This document shows, piece after piece, positions 40,421 to 49,871 of a stretch of DNA of 64,000 nucleotides. Below the pieces are notes generated by a model, which did no database searches, had not been told where the DNA came from, and saw only the letters and a program-made list of their open reading frames with translations. The position numbers and the translations under genes were made by a program. Within the stretch, counting starts at the first letter, position 1; every line of letters begins with the position of its first letter. Origin of the DNA: a bacterium (GTDB lineage: Bacteria; Ratteibacteria; UBA8468; B48-G9; DSTR01); NCBI GenBank assembly GCA_029551285.1, contig JAKPFT010000044.1:1-64000 (forward strand), given 5' to 3'.

Positions 40421-41878
40421 TTATCTCTTAGTTACAATTATCACCCGCCAGGCCAGACGCTCCAGAAAGTAATTTTCTGTTTCGGTGGCGTAGTCGGTGA
40501 AGATTCTTTCTGGCTCACCCAGCAGTTTCAACGGTATTTTCAGGACGAAAAGAGAATTCTCACGTTTAACCAGAACCGAGTCATCCGGCAAAGCGCGGCC
40601 CAGACTGAAAACATGATGGTGGACCGGCCCCAGTTTTAACCGGATTTTGGGCATTTCGGAAAAGGGCCGATCAGCCCGATAACCAAAGAGATGGATTGTC
40701 GCAAAAATTTCTCTGGCCAGCGGCCGGGAAAGCCGGATAGTCAGCACCAGATGCTCCTTTTCCAGGGAAATCAGTTTTTCTTTCAGCAGGATAGAGTGTT
40801 CCACTCCTTGCTCGCTTTTTGCGGCTAACTCTTCCATTTCTGCGGCGGTGCGTGTTAACACCAGAACCGGAGGCTGACCCTCGCGGAGAAGAACCGGCGG
40901 CAAATTTCCAAATAATTCGTTGGTGCGCATGAAGGAAAGGAGATAACCGCGGTGGGAACGATACTGGGAGCGATGCTGCTTCAAAGCAGCTGTCTTTCGG
41001 AAAACTTGCTCCCCGGTGAGAGGCAGCTGGCACCACTGGAGATCTGTCTCTGTCCGGCCAGGGGGTAGCAGAGCCAGTTGCGGTCGGTAGCCTGGTGGGA
41101 CTGGCCACTTCGGAAAATGGGTTAAATAGGGGAAGATTTCAGCCGGAGATTTTAAATCCCAGAGGGAAACCAGACTGAAAAGGTAAAGACTGCGGTGGTC
41201 TGGATGCCAGTCCAGAGGATGGGAGACGAAAATTTTTGTTGGCTGAAATTCTTTGATGATGGCCTCCAGGTCACGGAGGATTTCTTCGCCTTTGTAGGCA
41301 GCGCCTGGCCGGAAGGCTGTGGCATAAGGAACGGCACGCGCCCGGCTTAATAGCCCTGCGGCTGGTGGTTGGTCCGCCCAGTGTTCCTCCCAGATTTTCA
41401 GCGTTCCCGCATCAGGGTAACCGAGGAAGATAAGGCTATTTTCCGGCAGATTGAAAACCTTACCGGCCTTCAGGGCTTCCCGGCGTCTGGTTTCTCCCAT
41501 CAATCTCACCTCAGGAGGAAAAAGCACCGGATGTTTTCTGGAGACGAGAAAAGCCCATTGGTTGCTTTCGCCATAGGTAAAAAAAACAATCCGCACAGGA
41601 ATTTTCAAAGAAACTGCTTCCTGGATGAGGCCGCCGCAGTTGAGTGTTTCGTCATCAGGGTGCGGAGCCAGAACAAGGAGGCGGTCCTCGGCCTTCAGGG
41701 TAAGAGAAGGCAGCGTCGGAGGAAACGGGTTCTCAGGAAAGACAGGGTCTGTGTCTGCGGCCAGCCAGAAGAGAAGCACCAGCAGAAGGCTTCGCCAGAA
41801 CCGGTGTGTTAACTGACCCTGACAGGAGGATTGAAACTTGGTCTGGCTTTCGGTAAAAAAAACCTTATACCTTTTCAT
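40421..41878 (-). CDS. PIG-L family deacetylase with N-terminal membrane or signal segment
   Basis: About 485 residues. A hydrophobic stretch (about residues 27-42, WRSLLLVLLFWLAADT) acts as signal or anchor. The LmbE/PIG-L zinc domain has APHPDDETLNCGGLI near residue 73 and SHPLDWHPDHR near residue 200. The remaining 200 residues form an extra, unrecognised C-terminal domain. The family removes N-acetyl groups from GlcNAc-type substrates; an exported location would suit polysaccharide modification. The start at 41878 lies within the end of lipA (14-base overlap). The frame is open further upstream inside lipA but that stretch is not conserved. Confidence 0.82.
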   Translation of the reverse strand: MKRYKVFFTESQTKFQSSCQGQLTHRFWRSLLLVLLFWLAADTDPVFPENPFPPTLPSLTLKAEDRLLVLAPHPDDETLNCGGLIQEAVSLKIPVRIVFFTYGESNQWAFLVSRKHPVLFPPEVRLMGETRRREALKAGKVFNLPENSLIFLGYPDAGTLKIWEEHWADQPPAAGLLSRARAVPYATAFRPGAAYKGEEILRDLEAIIKEFQPTKIFVSHPLDWHPDHRSLYLFSLVSLWDLKSPAEIFPYLTHFPKWPVPPGYRPQLALLPPGRTETDLQWCQLPLTGEQVFRKTAALKQHRSQYRSHRGYLLSFMRTNELFGNLPPVLLREGQPPVLVLTRTAAEMEELAAKSEQGVEHSILLKEKLISLEKEHLVLTIRLSRPLAREIFATIHLFGYRADRPFSEMPKIRLKLGPVHHHVFSLGRALPDDSVLVKRENSLFVLKIPLKLLGEPERIFTDYATETENYFLERLAWRVIIVTKR

Positions 41879-42764
41879 TTTTTTCAGAAGCAGCCAGGCA
41901 TTCCGGGGCGCGGTAAGAACTGCGGCAGAAAGGCCCGGCAAAAACCTTCTTAAAGCCCATTTCCACAGCCAGTTTCCAGTATTGCTGGAAAACCTCTGGC
42001 GGAAGGTATTCTTTAACCGGCACAGCCCGGGGATGAGGCCGCAGGTATTGACCGAGAACCAGAAAGTCACAACCGGCCCGGGACAAGTCTTTAAGCACAA
42101 AGCTGACTTCTTCCTGTGTTTCTCCCAGGCCTAACATCAGGCTGGACTTTGTCAGGAAACCGGCTTTTTTTATTTTTCTGATGACATTCAGGGAAATTTC
42201 GTAACTGGCGCCGGGACGAACCCGGGGGTAGAGCGAGGGAACGGTTTCCAGATTATGGCCGATGACATCAGGCTCACTGTCAAAAACAAGGTGGAGACTT
42301 TCCTCCTTACCCTGGAAATCAGGCAGGAGCAGTTCCACTTTAGCCACAGAAGAGTTTTTGATAGCCCGGGTTACTGCGCGAAAGTGAGAGGCCCCGCCGT
42401 CCGGCAGGTCATCCCGGGTGACCGAGGTAATAACGGTATAGGCCAGGTTAAGTGCGGCTACTGCCCGGGCGATGCGCCACGGTTCATCATCTTCAGGTGG
42501 CTCAGGCTTTCCCTGGGTAACACCGCAGAAACGGCAATTTCTGGTGCAGATGTTGCCCAGAATCATAAAGGTTACATGACGCTGGCTGAAACACTCGTAG
42601 ATATTCGGGCAGAAGGCACTTTCACAGACGCTGTGGAGACCGCTTTGCTTCAGCAGGTCTTTGAGCTGCCTGTATTCATCTGACAGGACTGCCCGTCTGG
42701 TTAACCAGGCAGGTATCTTCCCTGAAGCCGTAACCGGGCAATCAATCTGATGAGGAAGAGACAT
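41865..42764 (-). CDS. lipA: Lipoyl synthase
   Basis: A 299-residue radical SAM enzyme that inserts sulfur into octanoyl-protein. Both clusters are represented: the auxiliary CESAFCPNIYEC near residue 47 with the terminal ligand Ser in FCRSSYRA, and the SAM-cluster motif CTRNCRFC near residue 73. It overlaps the upstream lpdA gene by 23 bases. No lipB or lipoylated E2/GcvH gene is in the window. Confidence 0.96.
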   Translation of the reverse strand: MSLPHQIDCPVTASGKIPAWLTRRAVLSDEYRQLKDLLKQSGLHSVCESAFCPNIYECFSQRHVTFMILGNICTRNCRFCGVTQGKPEPPEDDEPWRIARAVAALNLAYTVITSVTRDDLPDGGASHFRAVTRAIKNSSVAKVELLLPDFQGKEESLHLVFDSEPDVIGHNLETVPSLYPRVRPGASYEISLNVIRKIKKAGFLTKSSLMLGLGETQEEVSFVLKDLSRAGCDFLVLGQYLRPHPRAVPVKEYLPPEVFQQYWKLAVEMGFKKVFAGPFCRSSYRAPECLAASEKNEKV

Positions 42765-44079
42765 TTTTTCTTAAGGGCAGGTGCAGGCATCGTCCGGCGG
42801 CATCAGCCACCGCTTCCATAATGGCCTCGGCGAAGGTGGGGTGACAGAAAAAGGTCTGTTCAATGTCAGTAAGTTTAAGACCAAATTTAACCATCAGGGT
42901 AGCCGCCGCCACCAGTTCCGTGGCGCGTTCACCAATGACATGAACGCCAAGAATTTTCATCGTTTCCGCCTCGGCGACCACCTTGGCCAGACCGGTCGTC
43001 TTCCCCTCAGCATGGGCTCGTCCCAGGGCCTGGAAAGGGAAACGGCCAATCCTTATCTTCAGACCGCGGGCCGTGGCTTCTTCTTCGGTCAAACCGCAGC
43101 AGCCTATTTCCGGTTCAGTAAAGATAGAAACCGGGAGAGCCTGGTAGTCTATCTCAGTTTTTTTCCCGCAGATGTTAGCCGCCGCTACCAGTCCTTCCCG
43201 GGTGGCCACATAGGCATACTGGTAAAGACCGTTGACGTCGCCGGCTGCGTAGACATGAGGCAGGTTTGTTCTCAGGCAGCGGTCAACCTTGAGGCCACCT
43301 TCCTGGACGGCTAAACCTTTTTCCTGAAAGGAGGAAAGGTTGGGCTTCCGGCCAATGGTTACCAGGAGACATTCTTCCTCCAGTTCTGTTGAGTTTTCTA
43401 TTCTCCGGCCAGTACAAATTCTTATACCGCGTTGCTGAAAACTTTTTTCCAGAAGAGAAACTATCTCGCTGTCCTGGCCGGGTAAAAGATGGGGAAGCAT
43501 TTCATAAATGGTGACCCTGACGCCGAAAGCCGAAAAAACAGAGGCCAGTTCACAACCGATTACCCCGCCGCCGATAACAGCCACGCTTTCTGGAAGTCTT
43601 TCCATCGTCCAGAGGCCATCACTGGTAAGCACACGCTTATCACTCAGGAAGGCAGCTGGCAGGTAAGGGGAGGCGCCGGTGGCCAGGATGATATTGCTGG
43701 TTTTCAAAACCTGGCCATTAACTTCAACACTTTCCTGGTCATGGAAAACTCCGGTGGCCGGGATGAGCTGGACTCCGCTGGCCTTAATCAGGGAGGAAAC
43801 ACCCATCCGGAGCCGCAAAACCACCTCATTCTTGATTGAGCGCAAGACCTGCTCCCAGGAAAAAGATGGCCGGGAGTTAATCCCGGAGGTAGACACAGGC
43901 TGGACCTGTCGGGCCGCATGAACGAGGGCCTTGGTGGGGATGCAGCCACGGTTGAGACAGACGCCGCCCAGTTCCTGTTCCTCAATGAGACCAACCTTCA
44001 GTCCTTTCCGGGCGCAGGAGATCGCGGCCGGATAGCCGGCCGGTCCCCCGCCGATGATGAGGAGATCAAACTTTTCCAT
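42742..44079 (-). CDS. lpdA: Dihydrolipoyl dehydrogenase
   Basis: A 445-residue FAD flavoprotein that reoxidises protein-bound lipoamide. GGGPAGYPAAISCARKG near the N-terminus binds FAD. The redox pair is in GGVCLNRGCIPTKAL near residue 40. NAD-binding GGGVIGCELASVF near residue 170 and the C-terminal His-Glu region FFCHPTFAEAI are present. It overlaps gmhB by 14 bases and lipA by 23, which supports a lipoate-linked role. Confidence 0.95.
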   Translation of the reverse strand: MEKFDLLIIGGGPAGYPAAISCARKGLKVGLIEEQELGGVCLNRGCIPTKALVHAARQVQPVSTSGINSRPSFSWEQVLRSIKNEVVLRLRMGVSSLIKASGVQLIPATGVFHDQESVEVNGQVLKTSNIILATGASPYLPAAFLSDKRVLTSDGLWTMERLPESVAVIGGGVIGCELASVFSAFGVRVTIYEMLPHLLPGQDSEIVSLLEKSFQQRGIRICTGRRIENSTELEEECLLVTIGRKPNLSSFQEKGLAVQEGGLKVDRCLRTNLPHVYAAGDVNGLYQYAYVATREGLVAAANICGKKTEIDYQALPVSIFTEPEIGCCGLTEEEATARGLKIRIGRFPFQALGRAHAEGKTTGLAKVVAEAETMKILGVHVIGERATELVAAATLMVKFGLKLTDIEQTFFCHPTFAEAIMEAVADAAGRCLHLPLRKNVSSSSD

Positions 44080-44635
44080 GGTCAGGCCTGGTTTGAGCAG
44101 TAATTATTTCCGCTGCTTCCGAGAGATCGCTGGCGATAAAATCCGGTTGCACCGGCCAGGTAGTTACCTCTGTTGCTGACCCTGTTTTTCCGGAAAGCAC
44201 CAGAATGGTTCTCACTCCGGCGTTTCTGCCAGCCTGGACATCCGTAGCGGCGTCGCCGATGAAAAAAACCCGGGCCGGGTCCTTAACTTCAAATTCTTGC
44301 AGGGCGCGAAGAAGCATCCCTGGTTTTGGCTTGCGGCAGTCGCAGTTGTTCTCATCGGTGTGGACACAGTAGTAAACGGCGGCTATCTTCACCTGGTGGC
44401 TGGCCAGGACCTTCAGCATTCGTTGAGTGATATCCTGCAGGGCTTGCCCGGAATAGATGCCCTTGCCGACCCCGGCCTGGTTGGAGGCAATTGTCAGAGT
44501 AAAACCAGCTGCTGAAAGTTTTTGCAGGGCCTGGATGGAACCAGGCAGGAACTCAAATTCCTCCCAGGTTTTAGCATAGTCGCCGGGGCGGAAACGACAG
44601 ATGACGCCATCACGGTCCAGAATAATCAGTTCCAT
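44066..44635 (-). CDS. gmhB: D-glycero-D-manno-heptose-1,7-bisphosphate 7-phosphatase
   Basis: A 189-residue HAD phosphatase of LPS core heptose synthesis. Nucleophile motif ILDRDGVI, threonine/serine motif ASNQAGVGKG near residue 50, zinc-binding YYCVHTDENNCDCRKPKPGM near residue 88, and the acid motif FIGDAATDV. Some relatives act as histidinol-phosphatase domains, but the zinc loop favours GmhB. It supports an outer membrane with heptose. It overlaps lpdA. Confidence 0.9.
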   Translation of the reverse strand: MELIILDRDGVICRFRPGDYAKTWEEFEFLPGSIQALQKLSAAGFTLTIASNQAGVGKGIYSGQALQDITQRMLKVLASHQVKIAAVYYCVHTDENNCDCRKPKPGMLLRALQEFEVKDPARVFFIGDAATDVQAGRNAGVRTILVLSGKTGSATEVTTWPVQPDFIASDLSEAAEIITAQTRPDHGKV

Positions 44636-44644
44636 TTTCTTGAA

Positions 44645-45676
44645 TCAGAGTCTGGAAGTATAGAAGGGTAAGGTCTCCGGAAAACCGAACATGAGATTCA
44701 TGTTTTGAACCGCCTGGCCGGCGGCGCCTTTGACCAGATTATCAAGAGCCGCCACCACGACCAGGGTTCGGCGATTAACCATTTTCAGGCCGAGGTCACA
44801 GAAATTAGTGTCCACAACATTTTTCGTCAGGGCCGACTGGCCGTAGGGCATCACCCTGACGAAGGGTTCCTGAGCATAAAAGTCCTCATAAAGACTCTGG
44901 AGTTTCTCTTCTTTTTCCGGTTTTTTCAGCGTGACATAAATGGTGGAAAGAATTCCCTGGTTGACCGGCACCAGGTGGGGAACAAAAATTACCCGGTATT
45001 TTTGTTTACCTGTCAGGGAAAGAATTTCCTCCATTTCCGGAGCGTGCCGGTGCTCGCCAATTTTGTAAGCCTTAACATTTTCATGGCATTCGGCAAAGAG
45101 AAGGCTTAGCGAAGGACTGCGGCCGGCGCCGGTGACTCCGCTTTTGGCGTCCACAATAATTTGTGGCTCCAGCATTTTTCTTCGGGCCAGGGGTAAAAGG
45201 CCAAGTAACACCGAAGTTGGATAGCAACCGGGATTGGCTATCAGACAGGCTTTTCTGATCCGCTCCCGCTGAAGTTCAGGCAGGCCATAAACGGCCTGGC
45301 GGCATAGTTCCGGACAAAGGTGTTTAGTGTAAAAAGCCTCGTATCTGGGGATTTTCTGGAAACGGAAGTCAGCGGAGAAGTCAATGATTTTTTTCCCTCG
45401 CTGCAGCAACGGAGGAACGAAGCGCATGGAGACCGCGTGGGGCAGGGCCAGAAAAACAACATCAGTCCGGGAAGCCACATCGTCCCACTCCGGCTGGTTG
45501 GCGCAGGTAAGACTGATAAGTTTTTTTACTCTGGGGATAACCTCGGTGAGAGCCGGCTGTCCTTCTTCTGGAGCGACATAGCCGCAGACTATCTCCACTT
45601 CAGGGTGACGCAACAGTAACTCCACCAGTTTCTGGCCAGCGTAACCAGAAACACCGAAGATACCTGCCCGGATCAT
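44645..45676 (-). CDS. argC: N-acetyl-gamma-glutamyl-phosphate reductase
   Basis: A 343-residue NADPH-dependent enzyme of arginine synthesis. N-terminal Rossmann motif GVSGYAGQKLVELLLRHP, catalytic Cys in ANPGCYPTSVLLGL near residue 148, and GEHRHAPEMEE near residue 207. No other arg genes are nearby. It follows rpsI by 37 bases, an order also seen in other bacterial groups. Confidence 0.96.
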   Translation of the reverse strand: MIRAGIFGVSGYAGQKLVELLLRHPEVEIVCGYVAPEEGQPALTEVIPRVKKLISLTCANQPEWDDVASRTDVVFLALPHAVSMRFVPPLLQRGKKIIDFSADFRFQKIPRYEAFYTKHLCPELCRQAVYGLPELQRERIRKACLIANPGCYPTSVLLGLLPLARRKMLEPQIIVDAKSGVTGAGRSPSLSLLFAECHENVKAYKIGEHRHAPEMEEILSLTGKQKYRVIFVPHLVPVNQGILSTIYVTLKKPEKEEKLQSLYEDFYAQEPFVRVMPYGQSALTKNVVDTNFCDLGLKMVNRRTLVVVAALDNLVKGAAGQAVQNMNLMFGFPETLPFYTSRL

Positions 45677-45713
45677 GCTGGGTTATCCCGGAGTAGTACC
45701 AGAAACAAAGGAA

Positions 45714-46112
45714 TTAACGTTTGGTCCACTGGAATCTTTTTCTGGCGCCTTTCTGACCGTACTTCTTTCGTTCTTTCATCCGGGAATCCCGGGTCAGCAG
45801 ACCAAATTCCCTGAGCCGGCCGGTCAGGGAGCTATCATACTTAACCAGCGCCCTGGCCAGACCAAGCCTGATGGCTCCTATCTGGCCACTGATGCCGCCA
45901 CCTTCGGTCTTGATCTCCACATCAAACCGGCTCTGCAGGTCAGTAACCGTCAGGGGCTGGATGGCTGCTTCCTGTTGATATTTCAGAGGAAAAAGGTGTG
46001 AAATTGGCCGTCGGTTAACCACTATTTTGCCGCTGCCCGATTTCAACTTTACCACCGCGGTTGAAGTTTTCCTCCGTCCGACACCCATAAAAAGAGAAGT
46101 CTGCGTTTCCAT
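45714..46112 (-). CDS. rpsI: 30S ribosomal protein S9 (uS9)
   Basis: About 132 residues, with MGVGRRKTSTAVVKL near the N-terminus, GQIGAIRLGLARALV, and the basic tail KKYGQKGARKRFQWTKR that reaches the P-site. The ATG at 46112 has AAAGGAG 6 bases upstream; the ATG at 46115 would leave only 3. Unlike most bacteria, rplM is not upstream: xylB ends 16 bases before this gene. Confidence 0.97.
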   Translation of the reverse strand: METQTSLFMGVGRRKTSTAVVKLKSGSGKIVVNRRPISHLFPLKYQQEAAIQPLTVTDLQSRFDVEIKTEGGGISGQIGAIRLGLARALVKYDSSLTGRLREFGLLTRDSRMKERKKYGQKGARKRFQWTKR

Positions 46113-46131
46113 CATTTTCTCCTTTGCTTCT

Positions 46132-47661
46132 TCAATAAAGAGAACTCAACTTTTCAAAAAGTGGTTTCACCTGCGGGTAAATTTCCCGATAGACCCGGTA
46201 AACCTTACCATATAGGCTAACATTTTTTCTGTTCGGTGTAAATCGGTCGGTTTCCTTCAGCAGGGTCTGGCAGGCACCCGGCACATCGCGGAAAAGACCA
46301 CAACCCACTCCAGCCAGAATGGCTGCACCCAGGGAAGGTCCTTCCTGATTGGCCAGCCTGACAATGTTACAACCAAAGATGTCCGCCTGCAGCTGACACC
46401 AGAAATCACTTCGGGCACCACCCCCGGAGGCACGCAACTTTTTTCCCACAGGCAGGTGAATTTCCTTCATGATTTCCAGGCTATCTCTCAGACCGAAGGT
46501 AACCCCCTCCATCACGGCCCTGGTCAGGTGGGCGTGGGTGTGACTTAAGGATAGCCCCAGAAAAACGCCCCGGGCGGACGGGTCAGCGTGGGGGCATCTT
46601 TCTCCGGTGAGGTAAGGCAGAAAGAAAAGACCTTCACACCCTGGTGGCACCGAGGCCGCGGCCCTGGTAAGGAGATCATAAGGTTCCAGGTGTTTCTCCC
46701 TGGCCAGGTTTTTTTCCATCTGGCAGCAGGTGTCCCGGAACCAGCGGAAAGCACCTCCGGCTGAGAGCATTACTCCCATCAGATGCCAGGTCCCTGGAAC
46801 AGCATGGCAGAAGGTGTGGAGCCGGCCGCCGGGGTCCTGGAGAACTTCATCCGAGTGGGCAAAAACAACTCCGCTGGTTCCAATAGTTACGGAAACTGAG
46901 CCTTTTCTCACAATACCGTTGCCCACTCCGCCCGCGGCCTGATCTCCGCCACCGGCCACCACCGGTGTTCCGGCTTTCAATCCGGTGGCTGCGGCGGCCA
47001 GGCGACTGACCTGGCCGGTTATTTCCGGGGATTCATAAACTCTGGGAAGAAAAGATAAGGGGATATCCAGCCTCTGGAGTATTTCTTCTGACCAGCGGCG
47101 CTGGCGAACATCAAAGAGGGAAGTACCGGAGGCATCGGAGACATCAGTAGCCAGTTCTCCGGTGAGCAGGTAGCGCAGATAGTCTTTGGGCAAAAGCACA
47201 TGCTGGAGCCGCCGGTAGCGATCGGGGAAATGTTCGCGCAGCCATAAAATCTTCGGCGCCTGAAAACCTGTAAGTACTGGATTACAGGTAATGGTCAGAA
47301 CTCGCTGGTCTCCCACCAGGTTGTTGATTGTCTGGCACTGCCGGGCCGTACGCTGATCACACCAGAGAATCGCCGGGGAAATAACCCGGTTCCTGCCATC
47401 AAGGAAGACCGCGCCGTGCATCTGCCCGGTAAGGCCGATGGCCATGATGTTCTCAGGCCGGATCCGGCCGGAGTGAAAGGCTGCCCGGATGGCCTTGACG
47501 GTGGCCTGCCACCAGTCCTGTGGCTGCTGCTGCGCCCAGCCGGGCCTGGGTGTCAGCAGAGGATACTCTTCTGTCTGACGGACGAGAACCTTCCCGGTCT
47601 GATTGATTACCAGAACCTTTACTCCGCTGGTACCAAGGTCAATACCCATTAAGAGTTTCAT
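46132..47661 (-). CDS. xylB: Xylulokinase
   Basis: A 509-residue FGGY-family kinase for D-xylulose. N-terminal GIDLGTSGVKVLVIN, the xylulokinase-typical GLTGQMHGAVFLD near residue 77, and the C-terminal RASGGGARSDFWCQLQAD near residue 408. It starts 4 bases inside the DUF6807 gene end. With the neighbouring Gfo/Idh, epimerase and DUF6807 genes it forms a sugar block within a housekeeping gene run. Confidence 0.93.
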   Translation of the reverse strand: MKLLMGIDLGTSGVKVLVINQTGKVLVRQTEEYPLLTPRPGWAQQQPQDWWQATVKAIRAAFHSGRIRPENIMAIGLTGQMHGAVFLDGRNRVISPAILWCDQRTARQCQTINNLVGDQRVLTITCNPVLTGFQAPKILWLREHFPDRYRRLQHVLLPKDYLRYLLTGELATDVSDASGTSLFDVRQRRWSEEILQRLDIPLSFLPRVYESPEITGQVSRLAAAATGLKAGTPVVAGGGDQAAGGVGNGIVRKGSVSVTIGTSGVVFAHSDEVLQDPGGRLHTFCHAVPGTWHLMGVMLSAGGAFRWFRDTCCQMEKNLAREKHLEPYDLLTRAAASVPPGCEGLFFLPYLTGERCPHADPSARGVFLGLSLSHTHAHLTRAVMEGVTFGLRDSLEIMKEIHLPVGKKLRASGGGARSDFWCQLQADIFGCNIVRLANQEGPSLGAAILAGVGCGLFRDVPGACQTLLKETDRFTPNRKNVSLYGKVYRVYREIYPQVKPLFEKLSSLY

Positions 47662-48773
47662 GTCACACTTACCTCCGGTGGAAACAGATAGTTGAGGTAA
47701 CGGTCACGGATATTAGCCTCCCGGGTTGTACCGCGGTGAATCAGAAGGCGATAACTCAGTTTTAGTTCCTGATATGCGGGCAAAAGATAGGTTCCGGAAT
47801 TGCGTTTGTCACCGGTAAAATCAGCAAGCCCCAGAAAGTTGGCGGTCATCAGTCCGTAATTCCGAATGTGCCACCACGTGGGATAGCGGAAATTGCCAGG
47901 ATGGTCAAAGACAGCTAGGCCTACCGACTCTTGCTCAACCCGGCCATAGTAATCACACCACATAGCTCGTTGGCCCCAGCATTCTTTTTCGTTGACGCCG
48001 CCATGAGCGTTCTCAAAACGTCCGCCGTTTCGTACCTCCAGGCAGGGATTCATCCGGACGCTGAGCAGGCCTGATTCCTTGGTATCCTTGAAGACCACCT
48101 CCCCTTCGCTGGCGCGCAAGATAATTGTATGGTCAATAATGCGGTGGTCAGCCGGTAAGGCATAAACAGTGATGGTTCGTTCCTCTTCCAGAATCTTTTT
48201 TTTATCAGCCGTGACCCAGTAGTTGAGGGCCTGAAGACGGCCAAAGACCGGCCCGGAGACTATTTTCAAGAATTTTTGATGGACGGTCCATCCGTGGCCG
48301 GATGCCTCTGACCAGTTATCGGTCCCGTTAACGTCTCCGTGCGCTACCCAGATGCCCCGGTGATGGGGATGGTCCAGATTTTCTGGATTGCCCGGCGGCA
48401 CAGGTTTTCTCACCAGAGAGATTTTTCCAGGACCCATGACCGGGTTGAGATAGGGCCTGACCACCTCTGGCCCATAGTGGTAGCTGGTGAAAAGTTCTTC
48501 TCCGACGAAAAAATTAACCGTACCCTGTTGGTCATCAACGGTGGTCACGCCTTCAGTTTCAGGAATGTCTTCTCTTACCTGCAGGGAAAGAGAACCATCC
48601 GCAGGTATCTCCGGTGGGATAAAGACAAGGAAACACTGCTTTCCGGTATCATCTACCTGCGTCGGAATTGCCTCTCTCTTGAAAGTCAGGGTGACTGCTG
48701 TTTTCGTCCAGGGAATAGCCACCGGTGTCAGTGAGAATGGTCGGTGAGCACTGCTTAAACTTATCCGGTACAT
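47658..48773 (-). CDS. DUF6807 (PmoA-like) family protein
   Basis: About 371 residues of the family once called PmoA-like, common in sugar catabolic loci of Planctomycetes and relatives; function unknown. The family core is HPHHRGIWVAHGDVNGTDNW around residue 136, followed by a beta-rich region, GGVNEKECWGQRAMWCDY near 248 and DHPGN. No signal peptide is seen. The ATG at 48773 has AAGGAGG 7 bases upstream. It overlaps xylB by 4 bases and follows the Gfo/Idh gene closely. Confidence 0.82.
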   Translation of the reverse strand: MYRISLSSAHRPFSLTPVAIPWTKTAVTLTFKREAIPTQVDDTGKQCFLVFIPPEIPADGSLSLQVREDIPETEGVTTVDDQQGTVNFFVGEELFTSYHYGPEVVRPYLNPVMGPGKISLVRKPVPPGNPENLDHPHHRGIWVAHGDVNGTDNWSEASGHGWTVHQKFLKIVSGPVFGRLQALNYWVTADKKKILEEERTITVYALPADHRIIDHTIILRASEGEVVFKDTKESGLLSVRMNPCLEVRNGGRFENAHGGVNEKECWGQRAMWCDYYGRVEQESVGLAVFDHPGNFRYPTWWHIRNYGLMTANFLGLADFTGDKRNSGTYLLPAYQELKLSYRLLIHRGTTREANIRDRYLNYLFPPEVSVT

Positions 48774-48790
48774 CTTTTGCCTCCTTTTGT

Positions 48791-49837
48791 TCAGCCAGTG
48801 GTGGCCAACCGCGCCATCCGGTGGCATTGTTCAGTCAGCCAGACGACGCGACGGGCGCTTCGCGGAGTAATAGCCAGGGGCTTTCCCTGCCGCAGGGTGG
48901 CGAAAAGGTCCCTGTAAAAATTGAGGGCATAATTTTTCTCCTGTTCCGCCATAGCCCAGCTCTCCTCGGGCTTCCAGGGCAGGGAATCAGCATTGTAGGA
49001 GCGGTCAGGCGTGGCCGCGGTTGATAGTTTTCTTACCGGGGCTTCTTCCGGCAGGAAGTACTTCCAGGAAAGGTGGCTGAAGGTCCCGTGCAGGCCACCC
49101 CGGGTGCCCATCACCAGCCAGTTCTCCTGAGGGTAAGCGCAGGCACTGCTGATTTCCAGGTCAATCACCGGAGCGTTCCTGGCTTTCAGAACAATCTTAA
49201 CATGGTCATCAGCGTCACCCAGGGAAAGGGCCCGGTCCATAACACAGAAAAGAGATGGCTTTTGTGGCCCAAAAAGCTGCAGGGCCTGATCAAGCGCGTG
49301 GGGCCCGGTATTGTTAAGGGTTCCCCCACCAAACTTTCTGAGGGTCTGCCAGTCCCAGCGCCGGCTGAAACTATGCCAGGCCATCCTGATGAGAAGAATC
49401 CGACCGAGTTTTCCTGAAGTGATTACTTCTTTCACCTTGAGAAAGTCAGGTGCGTAACGCCGGTTATGAAAGACAGCCAGCTTCCTTCTGGCCGCAACTG
49501 CGGCCGCAATCATAGCATCGGCCTCTCTGACTGAAAGAGCCATCGGTTTTTCGCAGACCACATGCCGGCCTGCCTTAAGAGCCTTGATAGTATCGGCACT
49601 GTGGAAACAGGAAGGCGTGGCTACCACCACCAGTTCAACTTCTTTATCCTCAAGCATGGCCTCCAGACTGGTATAGCAGTGGCAGCCAAACTTGCTTTCC
49701 GCTTCCTGTCGCCGGCTCTTCTGCGGGTCACACACGGCTTTCACCTGAAAAAGCTCAGGCAATTGTGAGAGAAGATTAGCGTGGATGTTCCACCCGCTCC
49801 GTCCCAGTCCCGCGATACCCACATTAATCGGTAACAT
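48791..49837 (-). CDS. Gfo/Idh/MocA family oxidoreductase
   Basis: A 348-residue NAD(P)-dependent sugar or polyol dehydrogenase. Rossmann motif VGIAGLGRSGWNIHAN, then VVATPSCFH and the catalytic Lys motif VVCEKPMAL near residue 95. The C-terminal domain has GGGTLNNTGPHALDQALQLFG near residue 168. The substrate is unknown; the neighbours suggest oxidation of a pentose- or inositol-like sugar. Confidence 0.88.
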   Translation of the reverse strand: MLPINVGIAGLGRSGWNIHANLLSQLPELFQVKAVCDPQKSRRQEAESKFGCHCYTSLEAMLEDKEVELVVVATPSCFHSADTIKALKAGRHVVCEKPMALSVREADAMIAAAVAARRKLAVFHNRRYAPDFLKVKEVITSGKLGRILLIRMAWHSFSRRWDWQTLRKFGGGTLNNTGPHALDQALQLFGPQKPSLFCVMDRALSLGDADDHVKIVLKARNAPVIDLEISSACAYPQENWLVMGTRGGLHGTFSHLSWKYFLPEEAPVRKLSTAATPDRSYNADSLPWKPEESWAMAEQEKNYALNFYRDLFATLRQGKPLAITPRSARRVVWLTEQCHRMARLATTG

Positions 49838-49871
49838 AAATCTCCTTTCGTTTACAGAAACAGCCTCACGG

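Noticed and set aside
41879-42100. Upstream extension of the PIG-L frame
   Set aside because: It runs through lipA on the same strand in another frame and is not conserved.
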